Notes under the pieces: model-generated | The model's input: the letters and a program-made list of their open reading frames with translations, nothing else | Databases searched by the model: none | Told to the model about the DNA's origin: nothing | Translations under genes and position numbers: made by a program | Shown here: one piece after another, positions 1 through 9,184 of the stretch | Layout of the letters: each line of letters starts with the position of its first letter | Position numbering within the stretch: position 1 is the stretch's first letter | DNA from: an uncultured Pseudomonadota bacterium | GTDB taxonomy: Bacteria > Myxococcota_A > UBA796 > SXON01 | DNA: 64,000 nt | Reading direction: 5' to 3' | Assembly: GCA_903921785.1 (NCBI GenBank) | Contig: CAIXRH010000131.1 | Location: 1 to 64,000, forward strand

Positions 1-1
1 A

Positions 2-20
2 CGGCGGCCTCCGGCCGCCG
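2..20 (-). terminator. GC-rich hairpin downstream of nadA
   Basis: A perfect 8-bp inverted repeat (CGGCGGCC, loop TCC, GGCCGCCG) lies 18 nt past the nadA stop codon. No T-tract can be seen because the window ends here, so it is either an intrinsic terminator or only a stable 3' hairpin. Confidence 0.45.
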
Positions 21-38
21 GGCCGCCCTCGTCTTCGC

Positions 39-974
39 TCAGCCCAGGGCCATCATCCGGTCGAGGGGGATCAGCGCCTGCTGGCGGAGCGTCTCGTCCA
101 TCTCAAGGCGGGGCTGCAAGTCCCGCAGGGCGAGGTACATCTTCTCCAGGGTGTTCCGCTTCATGTGCGGGCACTCGTTGCAGGAGCAGCTCTCGTCGGT
201 GCCGGGGAGCGGGAGGAGCAGCTTCTCGGGCGCGGCCTTCTTCATCTGGTGGAGGATACCCGGCTCGGTCGCCACGATGAACGCCGGGGCTTCGGTGCGC
301 ACCACGTAGTCCAGCAGCGCGGAGGTGCTGCCGATGAAGTTGGCGTGGCCGAGGATCTGCGGCTCACACTCGGGGTGGGCCACCACGTGGGCGCCCGGGT
401 TCTTGGAGACCAGCTCGATGAGCCGGCGCTCCGAGAACGTCTCGTGGACGATGCAGGTTCCAGGCCAGAGAATCATCGACCGGCCGGTCTTCTTCGCGAT
501 GTAGCCGCCGAGGTTGCGGTCGGGCGCGAAGATGAGCTCCTGGTCCGCCGGGAAGCTCCGAACCACGCGCTCGGCGTTGCTCGAGGTGCAGATGATGTCG
601 GAGATCGCCTTCACCGCCGCCGAGCAGTTGATGTAGGAGACCACCTTCGCGGCCGGGTGTTTGTCCTTCATGCGCTGCAGGAGCGGCGCCGGGCAGGCGT
701 CGGCCAGGGAGCAGCCGGCCGCCATGTCGGGCACGAGCACGATGCGGTCGGGATTGAGGATCTTGGCGGTCTCCGCCATGAAGTGCACGCCGCAGAACAG
801 GATCACGTCCGCCTTGGTGGTCTGGGCGGCCTTCGCGAGCTGAAGGGAGTCGCCGATGAAGTCGGCCACGTCCTGGATGTCGCCCTCCTGGTAGTAGTGG
901 GCGAGGATCACGGCGTTTCGTTGGCGGCGGAGATCGTCGATCGCGCCGAGGAGGTCGAGCGGGAGCGTTTCCAT
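39..974 (-). CDS. nadA: Quinolinate synthase NadA
   Basis: This enzyme condenses iminoaspartate with dihydroxyacetone phosphate to quinolinate, the second step of de novo NAD synthesis, using a [4Fe-4S] cluster in the cytoplasm. The frame shows the family landmarks in order: LAHYYQ near the N-terminus, GDSLQLA, FCGVHFMAETAKIL, PDMAAGCSLAD, and a C-terminal ESCSCNECPHM segment with the last cluster cysteine. Length (311 aa) is normal. I use the ATG at 974; GTG 989 and TTG 998 upstream are in frame and possible. No nadB or nadC is adjacent. A strong hairpin at 1055-1085 separates it from the preceding gene. Confidence 0.95.
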   Translation of the reverse strand: METLPLDLLGAIDDLRRQRNAVILAHYYQEGDIQDVADFIGDSLQLAKAAQTTKADVILFCGVHFMAETAKILNPDRIVLVPDMAAGCSLADACPAPLLQRMKDKHPAAKVVSYINCSAAVKAISDIICTSSNAERVVRSFPADQELIFAPDRNLGGYIAKKTGRSMILWPGTCIVHETFSERRLIELVSKNPGAHVVAHPECEPQILGHANFIGSTSALLDYVVRTEAPAFIVATEPGILHQMKKAAPEKLLLPLPGTDESCSCNECPHMKRNTLEKMYLALRDLQPRLEMDETLRQQALIPLDRMMALG

Positions 975-1054
975 GTCGGGGTCTAACACGGGCCCCAAAG
1001 GCTCCCGAGGCGGGCTCGGATACCGGCCGTGCAGACCCGCTGACCACGCGGAGA

Positions 1055-1085
1055 GGCCCCGTCCTCCCTCGCGGAGGACGGGGCC
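1055..1085 (-). terminator. Strong hairpin after the AgmX-like gene
   Basis: A perfect 13-bp stem (GGCCCCGTCCTCC / GGAGGACGGGGCC) with loop CTCGC starts 19 nt past the stop of the upstream minus-strand gene and lies before nadA. There is no long T run, but stability and placement fit a terminator. Confidence 0.65.
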
Positions 1086-1103
1086 CGGGTCACCCAGTCC
1101 GGC

Positions 1104-2444
1104 TCAGCTCTCGGCGAACACGAACGGGTAGTTCACGATGGCGGTGCTGCCGCCCTTGAGCGCCGGGAACTGCATCCGCAGGAACCGACCGGAGATGCAG
1201 CTCTCCGCGGCGCTGCTCCCCAGGCTCGACTTGGCGATCGTGGCCGATGAGACCGAACCGTCCTTCGCGATGATGAACTTCACCGAGACCTTCCCTGCCA
1301 GCCCCGGCGTGCGCTGGAGCTCGCGGGTGTAGCAGTACCGGACCTGGTTCAAGTTTCGTCGGACGACGGCGTCGATGTCGGACTTGCTGATGCCTCCGAT
1401 GGCCACGACCTCCCCGGAGGTCGGGGTGATCCGCCCGTCGGACTTCACGTCCCCGGGGACGCCCGGGAGCCCGTGGCCGTGGCGTGCGCCTTCGTTCACG
1501 CCGATGCGTGCGCCGGTGGCGATGCCCGCGCCGAGGCAGTCCGCGCTGAGACAGCGTCCGGACGTGAGGCCGCCCGCGCCCGGTTCGGAGGTGCCATTGG
1601 TGGCGATGAGGCCCGCGATGCCCGCGTTCATGTCCGCGGGGAGGCCGGTCTCGGCGAGCTGGGCGTCGATCCCGCCGAAGAGCTCTTCGAGGCTGTCGTG
1701 CACCACGGACGCGTTGTCGCGGCCAGGGCGCTTGCTCAGGGAGTTGCGGGGGTGGGTCGGGCCGTTGCCGCCGCCGCCGCCGCCGCCGTCGGGCTTGGCC
1801 TCCAGCGCCTTCTCGGGCGCCTTCGGCGGCTCCGGCTTGGGGAAGATCATCTGCACGTGCGCGATGTAGGTGGCGTCGTCCATCGTGCTGCTGTGCGGGG
1901 GCAGCGGGGTGTACGCGTTCACGAGGCCGAGGAGCGCGGCCATCACCCCGACCGCGCCGGCCACGAGCGCGCCGACCGGGTCGACCTCGCCGATGATCGG
2001 CACCGGGAGCCGCTTGCTGCGCCACACGTTGCGCATCACGAAGATCGAGGTGCCGATCTCCACGACGAGGGTCTGGTCGTCGCCGAGGCGCAGCGTGCGC
2101 TCGCGGTCCAGGAGCGTGTCCAGCGGCGCGCGCTCTTCGCCTTCATCGACGAAGCCGGCCCAGACGCCGCAGCGCACGACCCATTCGGTGCCGTCGTGCG
2201 TGGCGAAGGCGTGGTGGTCGCTGGGGAGCAGGTCCACGGGGACGGGGAAGTCGTCCGTGGCGCCGAGGCGCACGGTCTCGCCGGGGCGGAAGAAGCGGAT
2301 GTCGACCACGGCGTCGCCGAAGACGTGGGCGACCTCGAGCACCCGCTGGGCGGAGCGGTCGACGGTGGGGTTGTGCCCCGAGGGGCGGAGCAGGAAAGCG
2401 AGGGCGGCCTCGCCAGGGTCATCGGTCCAGGGTTCAGCGTGCAT
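1104..2444 (-). CDS. AgmX/PglI C-terminal domain protein (TonB-like)
   Basis: The 446-residue protein has an N-terminal soluble domain (about 1-150), one membrane helix (about 160-185, around VGALVAGAVGVMAALLGLV), a proline/lysine and poly-glycine linker (eight Gly in a row), and a C-terminal domain typical of myxobacterial AgmX/PglI proteins (IDAVVRRNLNQVRYCYTREL, then GKVSVKFIIAKDGSV and a conserved Cys). That domain resembles energy-transducing TonB C-termini and occurs in adventurous-gliding proteins. The start is set by GGAGG 8 nt before ATG 2444; an in-frame ATG at 2471 lacks such a site. Role in motility or envelope energy transfer is inferred from the family. Confidence 0.8.
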   Translation of the reverse strand: MHAEPWTDDPGEAALAFLLRPSGHNPTVDRSAQRVLEVAHVFGDAVVDIRFFRPGETVRLGATDDFPVPVDLLPSDHHAFATHDGTEWVVRCGVWAGFVDEGEERAPLDTLLDRERTLRLGDDQTLVVEIGTSIFVMRNVWRSKRLPVPIIGEVDPVGALVAGAVGVMAALLGLVNAYTPLPPHSSTMDDATYIAHVQMIFPKPEPPKAPEKALEAKPDGGGGGGGNGPTHPRNSLSKRPGRDNASVVHDSLEELFGGIDAQLAETGLPADMNAGIAGLIATNGTSEPGAGGLTSGRCLSADCLGAGIATGARIGVNEGARHGHGLPGVPGDVKSDGRITPTSGEVVAIGGISKSDIDAVVRRNLNQVRYCYTRELQRTPGLAGKVSVKFIIAKDGSVSSATIAKSSLGSSAAESCISGRFLRMQFPALKGGSTAIVNYPFVFAES

Positions 2445-2774
2445 GATTGCACCTCCGCTGGGTAACGACATGTCGCCGCGGGGATGGTTCGTCAGGAGGC
2501 TGTGTGGGGAGGCTGGAGGCGGGAGGCCTCAGGCTGGAGGCCGCGGCGGGGGCGCGTACGCGCGAGCCGGACGGCGTGTCGGCGTACACGCTTGCGCTGT
2601 GGACGGGGGGCGCGGCGGCGTGGGAAGGCGGGACGGCGAAGCTGGGACGCCCGCGGCGTGCCCGGCCCCGGGCGCGCGTTCGGTCCGCAAGCCTGCAGCT
2701 TTGTCGGCGGGGCGCCCGGCCTCGGGCGCGCGGTCGGACCTGAAACCTAAAGCCTAAGGTCTAAAGCCTCTTCT
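2445..2774. repeat. Intergenic region with short direct and tandem repeats
   Basis: No credible gene is seen in these 330 bp. It holds GGCTGGAGGC twice (2511-2520, 2532-2541), a 27-bp direct repeat with three mismatches (2660-2686, 2714-2740), and four degenerate copies of a CCTAAAG-like heptamer (2739-2766), which are unusually AT-rich for the window. It is upstream of the AgmX-like gene and downstream of the MopE-repeat gene. Confidence 0.6.
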
Positions 2775-4787
2775 CTACCAATCGTAGGTCCCGACCCCGA
2801 GGCTCGTGGCGCCCGTCACCGCCACCATGGCGTGCGAAGCATCGACCCACAGCGCGACGCCCGTGGCGTCCTCGGCGAAGTTCACCGCCACGTAGGAGAA
2901 GCCGGCGAAGACATTGCCCTTGGCGAGGCGCACCTTGTGGTTGCTGTTGATCCACACCACCACGTACTGTCCGCCCGGGATGCGCATGGCGACGGCCTGG
3001 GTGGGGGCGTCCGAACCCTGGCCCACGAAGGTGTCCATCCCCGTGCCGGCGACGTACACCGAGTTGCTGGCCTGGGCGGAGAAGACGAGGCTGGGGTCGA
3101 CGCCGTCCATCGCGGTGTCGATGTCGCCGGGGGCGAGGCCGATGCCGGTGGCGGTGCGCGTCCAGCTGGGCTCGGTGAGCGAGAGATCATCCACGGTGAG
3201 CGCGTACATGTCGTCGGTGTCGGAGAGCAAGACGTAGGGGTCGGTGCCGTCGAGCGCGAACTGGCACGCGGTGGCGGGCTGGGTGCCGGTGTCGAGGTTC
3301 TGCTGGACGTCGGCGCTGGTGCTGGTGGTGAAGCTCGACGAGCTCACGAAGGTGAACACGCCGTTGGTCCCGCCGTCGCAGCCGATGCCGTACACGTTCC
3401 CCGAGCCGTCGACGTACACGTCGGCGTCTTCGAACGCGTCGTCGGCGTAGCCGGACTGGGCGGACATCTGGCCGGCGGTGCTGCCGTCGAGCGGGTAGGA
3501 CTCGAAGGCGAGGGCGCGGTAGCTCGTGGCCATGCGGCCGAGCACCCCGTAGAGCACCCCGTCGTAGTAGCGGAAGCTGTGGGCGGAGCCGACGTCGTAG
3601 GCGGGGTCCCGCGAGCTCTTCGCCCAGGCGAAGTCGTGGAGGTAGTCAGGATCATTGCCGATCGCCGCGGTGTCCCAATAGACGGCGAAGCCGCTGTCGT
3701 ACCACTGATCCCCCGCGGGGGTCGTGACGTGGTGCACGGCCACCGAGAGGTAGACGTGCCCGTCCGCCTCCACGAAGATCGGGGTGTAGGGCAGCTCGTA
3801 GGTGTAGCCGACGAGGGGGAGGGCCTCGATGCTGTCGAGACCGCCGTCGCAGTCTTCATCGACCGCGTCGCCATAGAGCTCGTGGGCGTAGGGGTGGGCG
3901 TTGGCGTCCGTGTCGTCGCAGTCGTCGCCAGGGAGGGCGCCGGTGCCGGCGATCGCCACATCGGTGCCGGAGGCGTCGTCGTAGGTGTAGGTGATCTTGC
4001 CGGTGTCGACCGGGCGGACGTAGCCGTCGGCGTCGCGATCGAAGTCGTCCTGGCCGTCGCAGGCGTCGTCGACCCCGTTGTACCAGGTCTCGTCCACGCC
4101 GGGATTCACGGCGTCGTCGAGGTCGTTGCAGTCGTGGCCGGGGAGCCCGCCCGCGACGGTGAGCCACGCGTCGGGCACGTAGCCGTCGGCGTCCTGGTCG
4201 TAGTCGTTCGCGCCGTCACAGTCGGCGTCCAACCCGTCGTACCACGCGTCGATCGTGCCGGGGGCGGGGTTCACGGCGCTGTTGGTGTCGTCGCAGTCGC
4301 CGGCGGGGAGCAGCCCGCTGGTGCCGACGTACTTGGTGACGAGCCCGGCGTATTCGTCGGGCACGTAGCCGTCGGCGTCCTGGTCGTAGTCGTCTCCGCC
4401 GTCGCAAGAGGAGTCGACGCCGTCGTACCACGTGTCGGTCGCTGCCGGCGAGATCGTCCGGTCCTGGTCGTCGCAGTCGCCGCCGTGGAGCTCACCAGAC
4501 CCCTTCACGTCCAGCGTGGTGAGCCCGACGAACTCCGTCGGGATCCAATCATCGCCGTCCTGGTCGTAGTCATCGTCGCCCTTGCAGTCTTCGTCGATCC
4601 CGTCGTACCAGATCTCCGGCTCGGCGGTGGAACGGAGGGGATCGGCATCGTCGCAGTCTTCGCTGGCGGGGACACCGTCGCCGTCGTCATCCACCTGGCC
4701 GGCGTGGGACTTCACCTGGGCATCGTCGATCCAGGTGCAACCGGACACGAGCAGGAGCAGCGGGAACAGGGGGGCGAATCGACGCAT
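2775..4787 (-). CDS. MopE-like repeat lipoprotein with C-terminal propeller-like region
   Basis: A 670-residue exported lipoprotein. Residues 1-20 form a signal peptide ending in a lipobox (LLVSGC). Residues about 35-320 carry six or so copies of a roughly 50-residue unit with D-C-D-D, W-Y-D/N-G-V/I-D and D-Q-D-A/G-D motifs. This is the acidic 'putative metal-binding' repeat first named from MopE of Methylococcus. The C-terminal half is Ser/Thr/Tyr-rich beta-type sequence without a family I recognise. The start ATG 4787 is preceded by GGGAG; ATG 4799 adds four residues and sits only 3 nt after a TAAGGT hexamer. Metal (Ca or Cu) binding at the surface is inferred from the family. Confidence 0.8.
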   Translation of the reverse strand: MRRFAPLFPLLLLVSGCTWIDDAQVKSHAGQVDDDGDGVPASEDCDDADPLRSTAEPEIWYDGIDEDCKGDDDYDQDGDDWIPTEFVGLTTLDVKGSGELHGGDCDDQDRTISPAATDTWYDGVDSSCDGGDDYDQDADGYVPDEYAGLVTKYVGTSGLLPAGDCDDTNSAVNPAPGTIDAWYDGLDADCDGANDYDQDADGYVPDAWLTVAGGLPGHDCNDLDDAVNPGVDETWYNGVDDACDGQDDFDRDADGYVRPVDTGKITYTYDDASGTDVAIAGTGALPGDDCDDTDANAHPYAHELYGDAVDEDCDGGLDSIEALPLVGYTYELPYTPIFVEADGHVYLSVAVHHVTTPAGDQWYDSGFAVYWDTAAIGNDPDYLHDFAWAKSSRDPAYDVGSAHSFRYYDGVLYGVLGRMATSYRALAFESYPLDGSTAGQMSAQSGYADDAFEDADVYVDGSGNVYGIGCDGGTNGVFTFVSSSSFTTSTSADVQQNLDTGTQPATACQFALDGTDPYVLLSDTDDMYALTVDDLSLTEPSWTRTATGIGLAPGDIDTAMDGVDPSLVFSAQASNSVYVAGTGMDTFVGQGSDAPTQAVAMRIPGGQYVVVWINSNHKVRLAKGNVFAGFSYVAVNFAEDATGVALWVDASHAMVAVTGATSLGVGTYDW

Positions 4788-4825
4788 GGACACTCCCATG
4801 CCACCTTAGCACGCGCGCGGCGACC

Positions 4826-5548
4826 CTACCCGAGATGCAGCAGCCATTCCCGGTTCCCCGCCTTGGCGCCCGCTACCGGCGACTCGATGGCGCCTCGCAC
4901 CGTGAAACCCACGGCCGTCGCGCTCGCCGCGACCTCCGCCAACGCCGCTTCGCGCGCCGCTTCGTCCCGAACCAGGCCCCCCGGCCCGAGGCGTTCCCTG
5001 CCCACTTCGAACTGAGGTTTGACCAGGAGCACCGCTTCGCCGCCGGCGCTCACCAGCCGCCGTACCGCCGGCAGCACGGTTCGGAGCGAGATGAACGAGA
5101 GGTCCGCCACCAGGAGAGACACCGGCTCCGGGAGCCCCTCGAGCGTGCGCGCATTGACCCGCTCCATCACCACCACCCGCGGATCCTGCCGGAGTGACCA
5201 GGCGAGCTGGCCGTAGCCGACGTCCACCGCGTAGACCCGAGCGGCGCCGCGTTGGAGCAGGCAGTCCGTGAAGCCGCCGGTGGACGCCCCGAGGTCCACA
5301 CACGCGCGAGCGGAGGGATCGACGCCGAGGCGGTCCAGCGCCGCCTCCAGCTTCAGCCCCCCTCGGGAGACGTACTTCGAGGGGGCGACGCGGAGCCGGA
5401 TCGTGGCCGACTCCGTCACCTTGGCGCCCGGCTTGTCGACACCCACCTCGTCCACCAGCACGTTTCCGGCGCGGATCTCGGCCTCCGCCCGCGTGAGCGA
5501 AGGGGCGAGCCCGCGGCGGACGAGCGCGGCGTCGAGGCGTTCCGGCAT
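4826..5548 (-). CDS. tlyA: TlyA-family rRNA 2'-O-methyltransferase / haemolysin-like
   Basis: TlyA proteins combine an N-terminal S4 RNA-binding domain with an FtsJ-like methyltransferase and 2'-O-methylate cytidines in 16S and 23S rRNA. Here the S4 part is residues 1-60 (RLDAALVRRGLAPSLTRAEA), followed by the family linker YVSRGGLKLEAAL, the SAM-binding loop VDLGASTGGFTDCLL and AVDVGYGQLAW. At 240 aa it is near the usual length. It follows the cytochrome gene by 10 bp with GGGAGG before the ATG, so the two are probably cotranscribed. Confidence 0.93.
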   Translation of the reverse strand: MPERLDAALVRRGLAPSLTRAEAEIRAGNVLVDEVGVDKPGAKVTESATIRLRVAPSKYVSRGGLKLEAALDRLGVDPSARACVDLGASTGGFTDCLLQRGAARVYAVDVGYGQLAWSLRQDPRVVVMERVNARTLEGLPEPVSLLVADLSFISLRTVLPAVRRLVSAGGEAVLLVKPQFEVGRERLGPGGLVRDEAAREAALAEVAASATAVGFTVRGAIESPVAGAKAGNREWLLHLG

Positions 5549-5558
5549 CGCCTCCCGG

Positions 5559-8030
5559 CTAATACGCCTCGCAGGGGCGCGGGGTCTTTCCCGGGAGGTC
5601 GCGGGGGCAGTCGTCGAGGCTCAGGAGGTAGGCGACGAGGGCCGTGACCTTCGGGCCCCCGGGCTGGTCGTCGATGTACCAGGCGTGCCCCGTGCCGGGG
5701 GCGCCCATCGCGGCGAGCGACATGGACGCCGGCTGCGCGGCTCCGTCGGGGCTCCAGGTGCCGCCGGCGTAGACCGGGTAGTCCGGGCCTTCGTTCGCGG
5801 CGATCACCTTGGCGCGCTCCGACTGGAGCACCAGCGCCTGGAGCGAGAGGGCCGCGTCGGCGCGCGGCCCGTGCGTCGGGTCCTTCTCCCGCACGGCGAG
5901 CACCTTGCCCATCCCGTAGATCACCTCGGCGCTGCCGGCCTTGGCGAGGCGTGCGCTGAGGCTCGCCGGCGCCGAAGAGCCGTCGGTGAACGCGATGCCG
6001 ATGCTGCCTTCGTGCAGGTAGGGCGCCGAGTTCCAGAGGTTTTGGAGGATCGAGGGCTTGTAGCCGACGGTGCGCACGCCGAGCAGGCCGGGGAGGGGGC
6101 CGCCGGCGCCGTCCGCGAGGCCGGTCGCGGGGTCGTAGCTCGGGGAGACGAGCCGGCGCAGCGTACGCGAGTCGTGCGTCCGCTGCTGGTCGGTGCCAAT
6201 GGCGGGCGCGCGACCGCGGTCGAGCACGCGCCACCCGGTGGAGGAGGGGGCCCGGGGCAGGCCGTACTGCTCGGCGGGGTCGAGCGACACGGAGTGGAGG
6301 ATATTGTCGGTGCCGAAGGGGCCGCGGTGGCAGTCGTCGCACCCGGCGGCGACGAAGACCTTGCGGCCCTCCTCCACCTGGTCGGCCGCGCTGGCGAGCA
6401 GCGGGGTGGCGTTCGCCGGCGGGCGCATCCAGTCGAGCCAGGTGTTGACCGCCTGGCTGTAGAGGTCTTCTTCGTCGAGCGCCGGGTACTTCTTCACCAG
6501 CGCGTCGAGGCCGAGCGGCGCGCGGAGGTACTGGGGAGTCCGGATGCGGTAGCCGAGGATCGCGATCTCCGACCCGCGGTCCTTGAAGGTGGGACCGAAG
6601 TCCTCGGCGGTCCGCTGCCGGTGGTGGCTCACGTTGTCCGGGTGGTCGTAGACCGCGTCCGGGAGCGCCGGGGAGCCCTTCACCACGAAGACGTCGTCGG
6701 GGTTGATCATCCCGGGGACGCCGTCGGAGGTGCCGAGGATGTCGGCCTCCACGGCTGCCTTCCGGTCGGGGTAGGCGGTCAAGACCGGGGAGTACCGGGT
6801 CATCATGTCGAGCAGCGTGTCGCACTCGACCGAGCCGAGGATGCTCGGCGGTTCCCAAGGGAGCGCCACCGAGCCGGCGCGCTGCTTGCAGGTGCCGATG
6901 AGCCCGGTGAAGTCCAGGGTGCCCGTCCAGACGACGTTGTTGCGGTCGGTGGCCTCCGGGAAGGCGCCGTCGAGGTTCGAGGGCCAGTTGTGCCAGGTGT
7001 AGAGGTTCGGCAGCTGCTGGGTGTTGTACTTGGCGTCGGGGATCACGTCGGCGTAGCCGCGCGGCTGGGTGATCATCCCCACCACGACGTCCCGGAGGAC
7101 GGTGTCCTTGTCCGTGACGTAGGACCGCGTGACCCAGTCAAGCCACGTGTGGCTGGCTTCTTCGCTGGACGGGTCGCGGGGGCCGGAGAAGACCGGCGCG
7201 AGCAGCAGCGGGTTGGCGGAGAGCGCGACCACCCAGCCGACCGCGAGGTCCTGGTTGCCCACGCCCCAGCCATCTGCCGGTTTCCACGGGCTCCCGGCGG
7301 TGGGCTCGTCGGACTTGAGCGAATGCAGGTCGGCCACGCCGTCGCCGTCGATGTCGTGGGAGTAGTGGCACATCGCGCAAGAGAGGCGGAATCGTACGCG
7401 GCCCTCGGGGGCGGGTCCCGCGCCCAGCTCGGGCGGGTTCGGCAGGTAGGTGGACGCCTGATCGGCCGCCGGGACGGGCACCGCGTCGAGCCCGACGGGC
7501 CAGCTGTCGCCCGCGTCGACATCCAGGCCGGTGTGGACCTCCTCCGGGACCGCCACGCCGCCGTAGAGGAGGGTGCCCTTGGGGAACTTGATCACCAGAT
7601 CGTTGGTGAAACCCGCGCCGTCCTTGCCGCCGTTGCCGGTGAAGAGGTTGCCGGGCGTCCCATCGAGCGCATCCAGGGCTTGTACGTAGTACTTGAGGAC
7701 GGGCTCGTCGGTGGTGCAGTTGAGCGCCCCGGAGGCGCACGGCACCTGCACCGTCCCGAGCATCACCCCGGTGACGTCGGTGATGGCCCGCTCGGTGCCG
7801 AAGTCCCCGTAGCGGAAGAAGCGCTCGCCGAGGGCCACGACGTGCTCGTAGTCGGCGTGATCGACCGGCACGCCCGCGATGGCCTCGCCGGGACGGGGCG
7901 GCGCGTCGGTGGCGGGGTTGAAGCCGCCCCAGGCGGTGGGCGGCCGCTCCACGCAAGCGGCGGCGAGGACGACGACGGTGAGGCCGATCGAAAATTGCTG
8001 TCGCAGCGACGGGGTCACGGCGCGCTCCAT
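5559..8030 (-). CDS. Di-haem cytochrome c lipoprotein (peroxidase-like)
   Basis: An 823-residue exported protein with a lipobox signal peptide (VVLAAAC, about 18-25) and two CXXCH haem-attachment motifs: CAMCH in the N-terminal third and CDDCH in the C-terminal half. The late segment YKPSILQNLWNSAPYLHEGS matches the pattern of di-haem cytochrome c peroxidase-like proteins, which have a conserved APYLH near the second haem. The substrate is unknown; electron transfer or peroxide reduction in the periplasm is inferred. I start at ATG 8030 because it opens the signal peptide; the longer frame adds 39 non-signal residues. tlyA follows by 10 bp. Confidence 0.8.
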   Translation of the reverse strand: MERAVTPSLRQQFSIGLTVVVLAAACVERPPTAWGGFNPATDAPPRPGEAIAGVPVDHADYEHVVALGERFFRYGDFGTERAITDVTGVMLGTVQVPCASGALNCTTDEPVLKYYVQALDALDGTPGNLFTGNGGKDGAGFTNDLVIKFPKGTLLYGGVAVPEEVHTGLDVDAGDSWPVGLDAVPVPAADQASTYLPNPPELGAGPAPEGRVRFRLSCAMCHYSHDIDGDGVADLHSLKSDEPTAGSPWKPADGWGVGNQDLAVGWVVALSANPLLLAPVFSGPRDPSSEEASHTWLDWVTRSYVTDKDTVLRDVVVGMITQPRGYADVIPDAKYNTQQLPNLYTWHNWPSNLDGAFPEATDRNNVVWTGTLDFTGLIGTCKQRAGSVALPWEPPSILGSVECDTLLDMMTRYSPVLTAYPDRKAAVEADILGTSDGVPGMINPDDVFVVKGSPALPDAVYDHPDNVSHHRQRTAEDFGPTFKDRGSEIAILGYRIRTPQYLRAPLGLDALVKKYPALDEEDLYSQAVNTWLDWMRPPANATPLLASAADQVEEGRKVFVAAGCDDCHRGPFGTDNILHSVSLDPAEQYGLPRAPSSTGWRVLDRGRAPAIGTDQQRTHDSRTLRRLVSPSYDPATGLADGAGGPLPGLLGVRTVGYKPSILQNLWNSAPYLHEGSIGIAFTDGSSAPASLSARLAKAGSAEVIYGMGKVLAVREKDPTHGPRADAALSLQALVLQSERAKVIAANEGPDYPVYAGGTWSPDGAAQPASMSLAAMGAPGTGHAWYIDDQPGGPKVTALVAYLLSLDDCPRDLPGKTPRPCEAY

Positions 8031-8136
8031 GGGGAAGACTCCGTATCCTGCTTGGGTGGCGTCCTCATCACTTTTGAGGAGGGCGCCGCCGCGGCTCGCG
8101 GCCCCGGATACGCTGGCGACGCAGCCGGACCCTTTC

Positions 8137-9078
8137 ATGCGCGCCATCGTCCTCGACCGTTACGCCGACACCCCCCACTTCGCCGAGCGCCCCGACCCCA
8201 CCCCCGGTCCCGCGCAGGTCCTGGTGCGCGTGCACGCCACGAGCGTGAACCCCGTTGACTGGAAGCAGGCCTCGGGGGACATCCGGCTGTACATGCCCGC
8301 GAAGTTCCCTTTCGTCCCCGGCTACGATCTGGCGGGCGAGGTGCTGGCGCTCGGTCCCGGCGTCACGACGTTCGCGGTGGGCGACCGCCTCCACACTCGG
8401 CTCAACGGCACGGCGGGCGGCGCCAGCGCCGAGAAGGTGCTCGCGGGTCTCGACGTGGCGCGGCGCATTCCGGAGGGGATGTCGTGGGCCGAGGCCGCCG
8501 GCCTGCCCCTCGCCGGAATGACGGCGCTCCAAGGATTGCGTGACGTCCTGGGGATTCCCCTGACCAGCGCCAACGGCCGGGTCCTGGTCATCGGCGCGTC
8601 CGGTGGCGTGGGTCACCTCGCGGTTCAGGTGGCGCGCTCCACCGGCGCCCACGTCGTGGGCGTGTGCAGCGCCCGGAACGCCGAGCTGGTGCGCGGCCTC
8701 GGCGCCCACGAGGTGGTGGACTACGGCGCGGCCGACCCCTACGCCGGTCAGGCCCCGTTCGACTGGATCCTCGACTGCGTGGGGCAGTCTCCGGGGGACT
8801 TCGTGCCGAAGCTCACCCCGAAGGGGCGTTTCGCCTCGTGCATGCCCGGCCCCGCCATCTTCACCTGGGGGCTCTTGCACCCCTTCTCCGGCCGGTCGGT
8901 GAAGCCGGTGATGCTCAAGTCCAACGCGGCGGACCTCGGCGTGCTCGACGAGCTGGTCGCGGCTGGGAAGCTGCGGGTGGTGGTGGACAGCCGCTTCCCC
9001 GCGGCGGAGTTCGACAAGGCGTGGGATCGCAGCCGGTCGGGTCGGGCGGCGGGGAAGATCGTCGTCGACTTCGACTGA
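8137..9078 (+). CDS. Zinc-independent medium-chain dehydrogenase (quinone oxidoreductase type)
   Basis: The 313-residue protein begins MRAIVLDRY and has the GroES-like fold (1-125, with NPVDWKQ and FPFVPGYDLAGEV) and a Rossmann NAD(P)-binding domain (VLVIGASGGVGHLAVQVAR, about 150-170). The structural-zinc cysteines of alcohol dehydrogenases are missing, as in quinone oxidoreductases. It probably reduces enones or quinones with NADPH. A TACGCT hexamer at 8109-8114 could be its -10 box. It is divergent from the cytochrome gene with 106 bp between starts. Confidence 0.88.
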   Translation: MRAIVLDRYADTPHFAERPDPTPGPAQVLVRVHATSVNPVDWKQASGDIRLYMPAKFPFVPGYDLAGEVLALGPGVTTFAVGDRLHTRLNGTAGGASAEKVLAGLDVARRIPEGMSWAEAAGLPLAGMTALQGLRDVLGIPLTSANGRVLVIGASGGVGHLAVQVARSTGAHVVGVCSARNAELVRGLGAHEVVDYGAADPYAGQAPFDWILDCVGQSPGDFVPKLTPKGRFASCMPGPAIFTWGLLHPFSGRSVKPVMLKSNAADLGVLDELVAAGKLRVVVDSRFPAAEFDKAWDRSRSGRAAGKIVVDFD

Positions 9079-9095
9079 GCGCCGCGGCGGGACGC

Positions 9096-9151
9096 GCCGA
9101 CGCCGGTCGTGGCTCGCGAGGGTGGAGGAGGGCCGAGAGGGGGAACCCCAA
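9096..9151 (+). repeat. Intergenic repeat, family 2, copy 1
   Basis: About 53 bp beginning CGCCGACGC and containing GTCGTGGCTCGCGAGGGTGG recur nearly identically at 56496-56548. Both copies lie between genes. This copy overlaps the upstream alternative start (GTG 9122) of the next gene, which argues against that start. Confidence 0.75.
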
Positions 9152-9173
9152 CCTCCCCTGACCGTCGAGAGGA

Positions 9174-9179
9174 TAGGCT
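9174..9179 (+). promoter_or_regulatory. -10-like TAGGCT, 5 nt before start
   Basis: TAGGCT ends 5 nt before GTG 9185. The GAGAGG just upstream would lie outside the transcript if this is the -10 element, so leaderless expression is likely. Confidence 0.5.
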
Positions 9180-9184
9180 CGCGC

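Noticed and set aside
2739-2766. Telomere-like CCTAAAG array
   Set aside because: Only four degenerate copies in the middle of a chromosome-like gene run; nothing suggests a replicon end.
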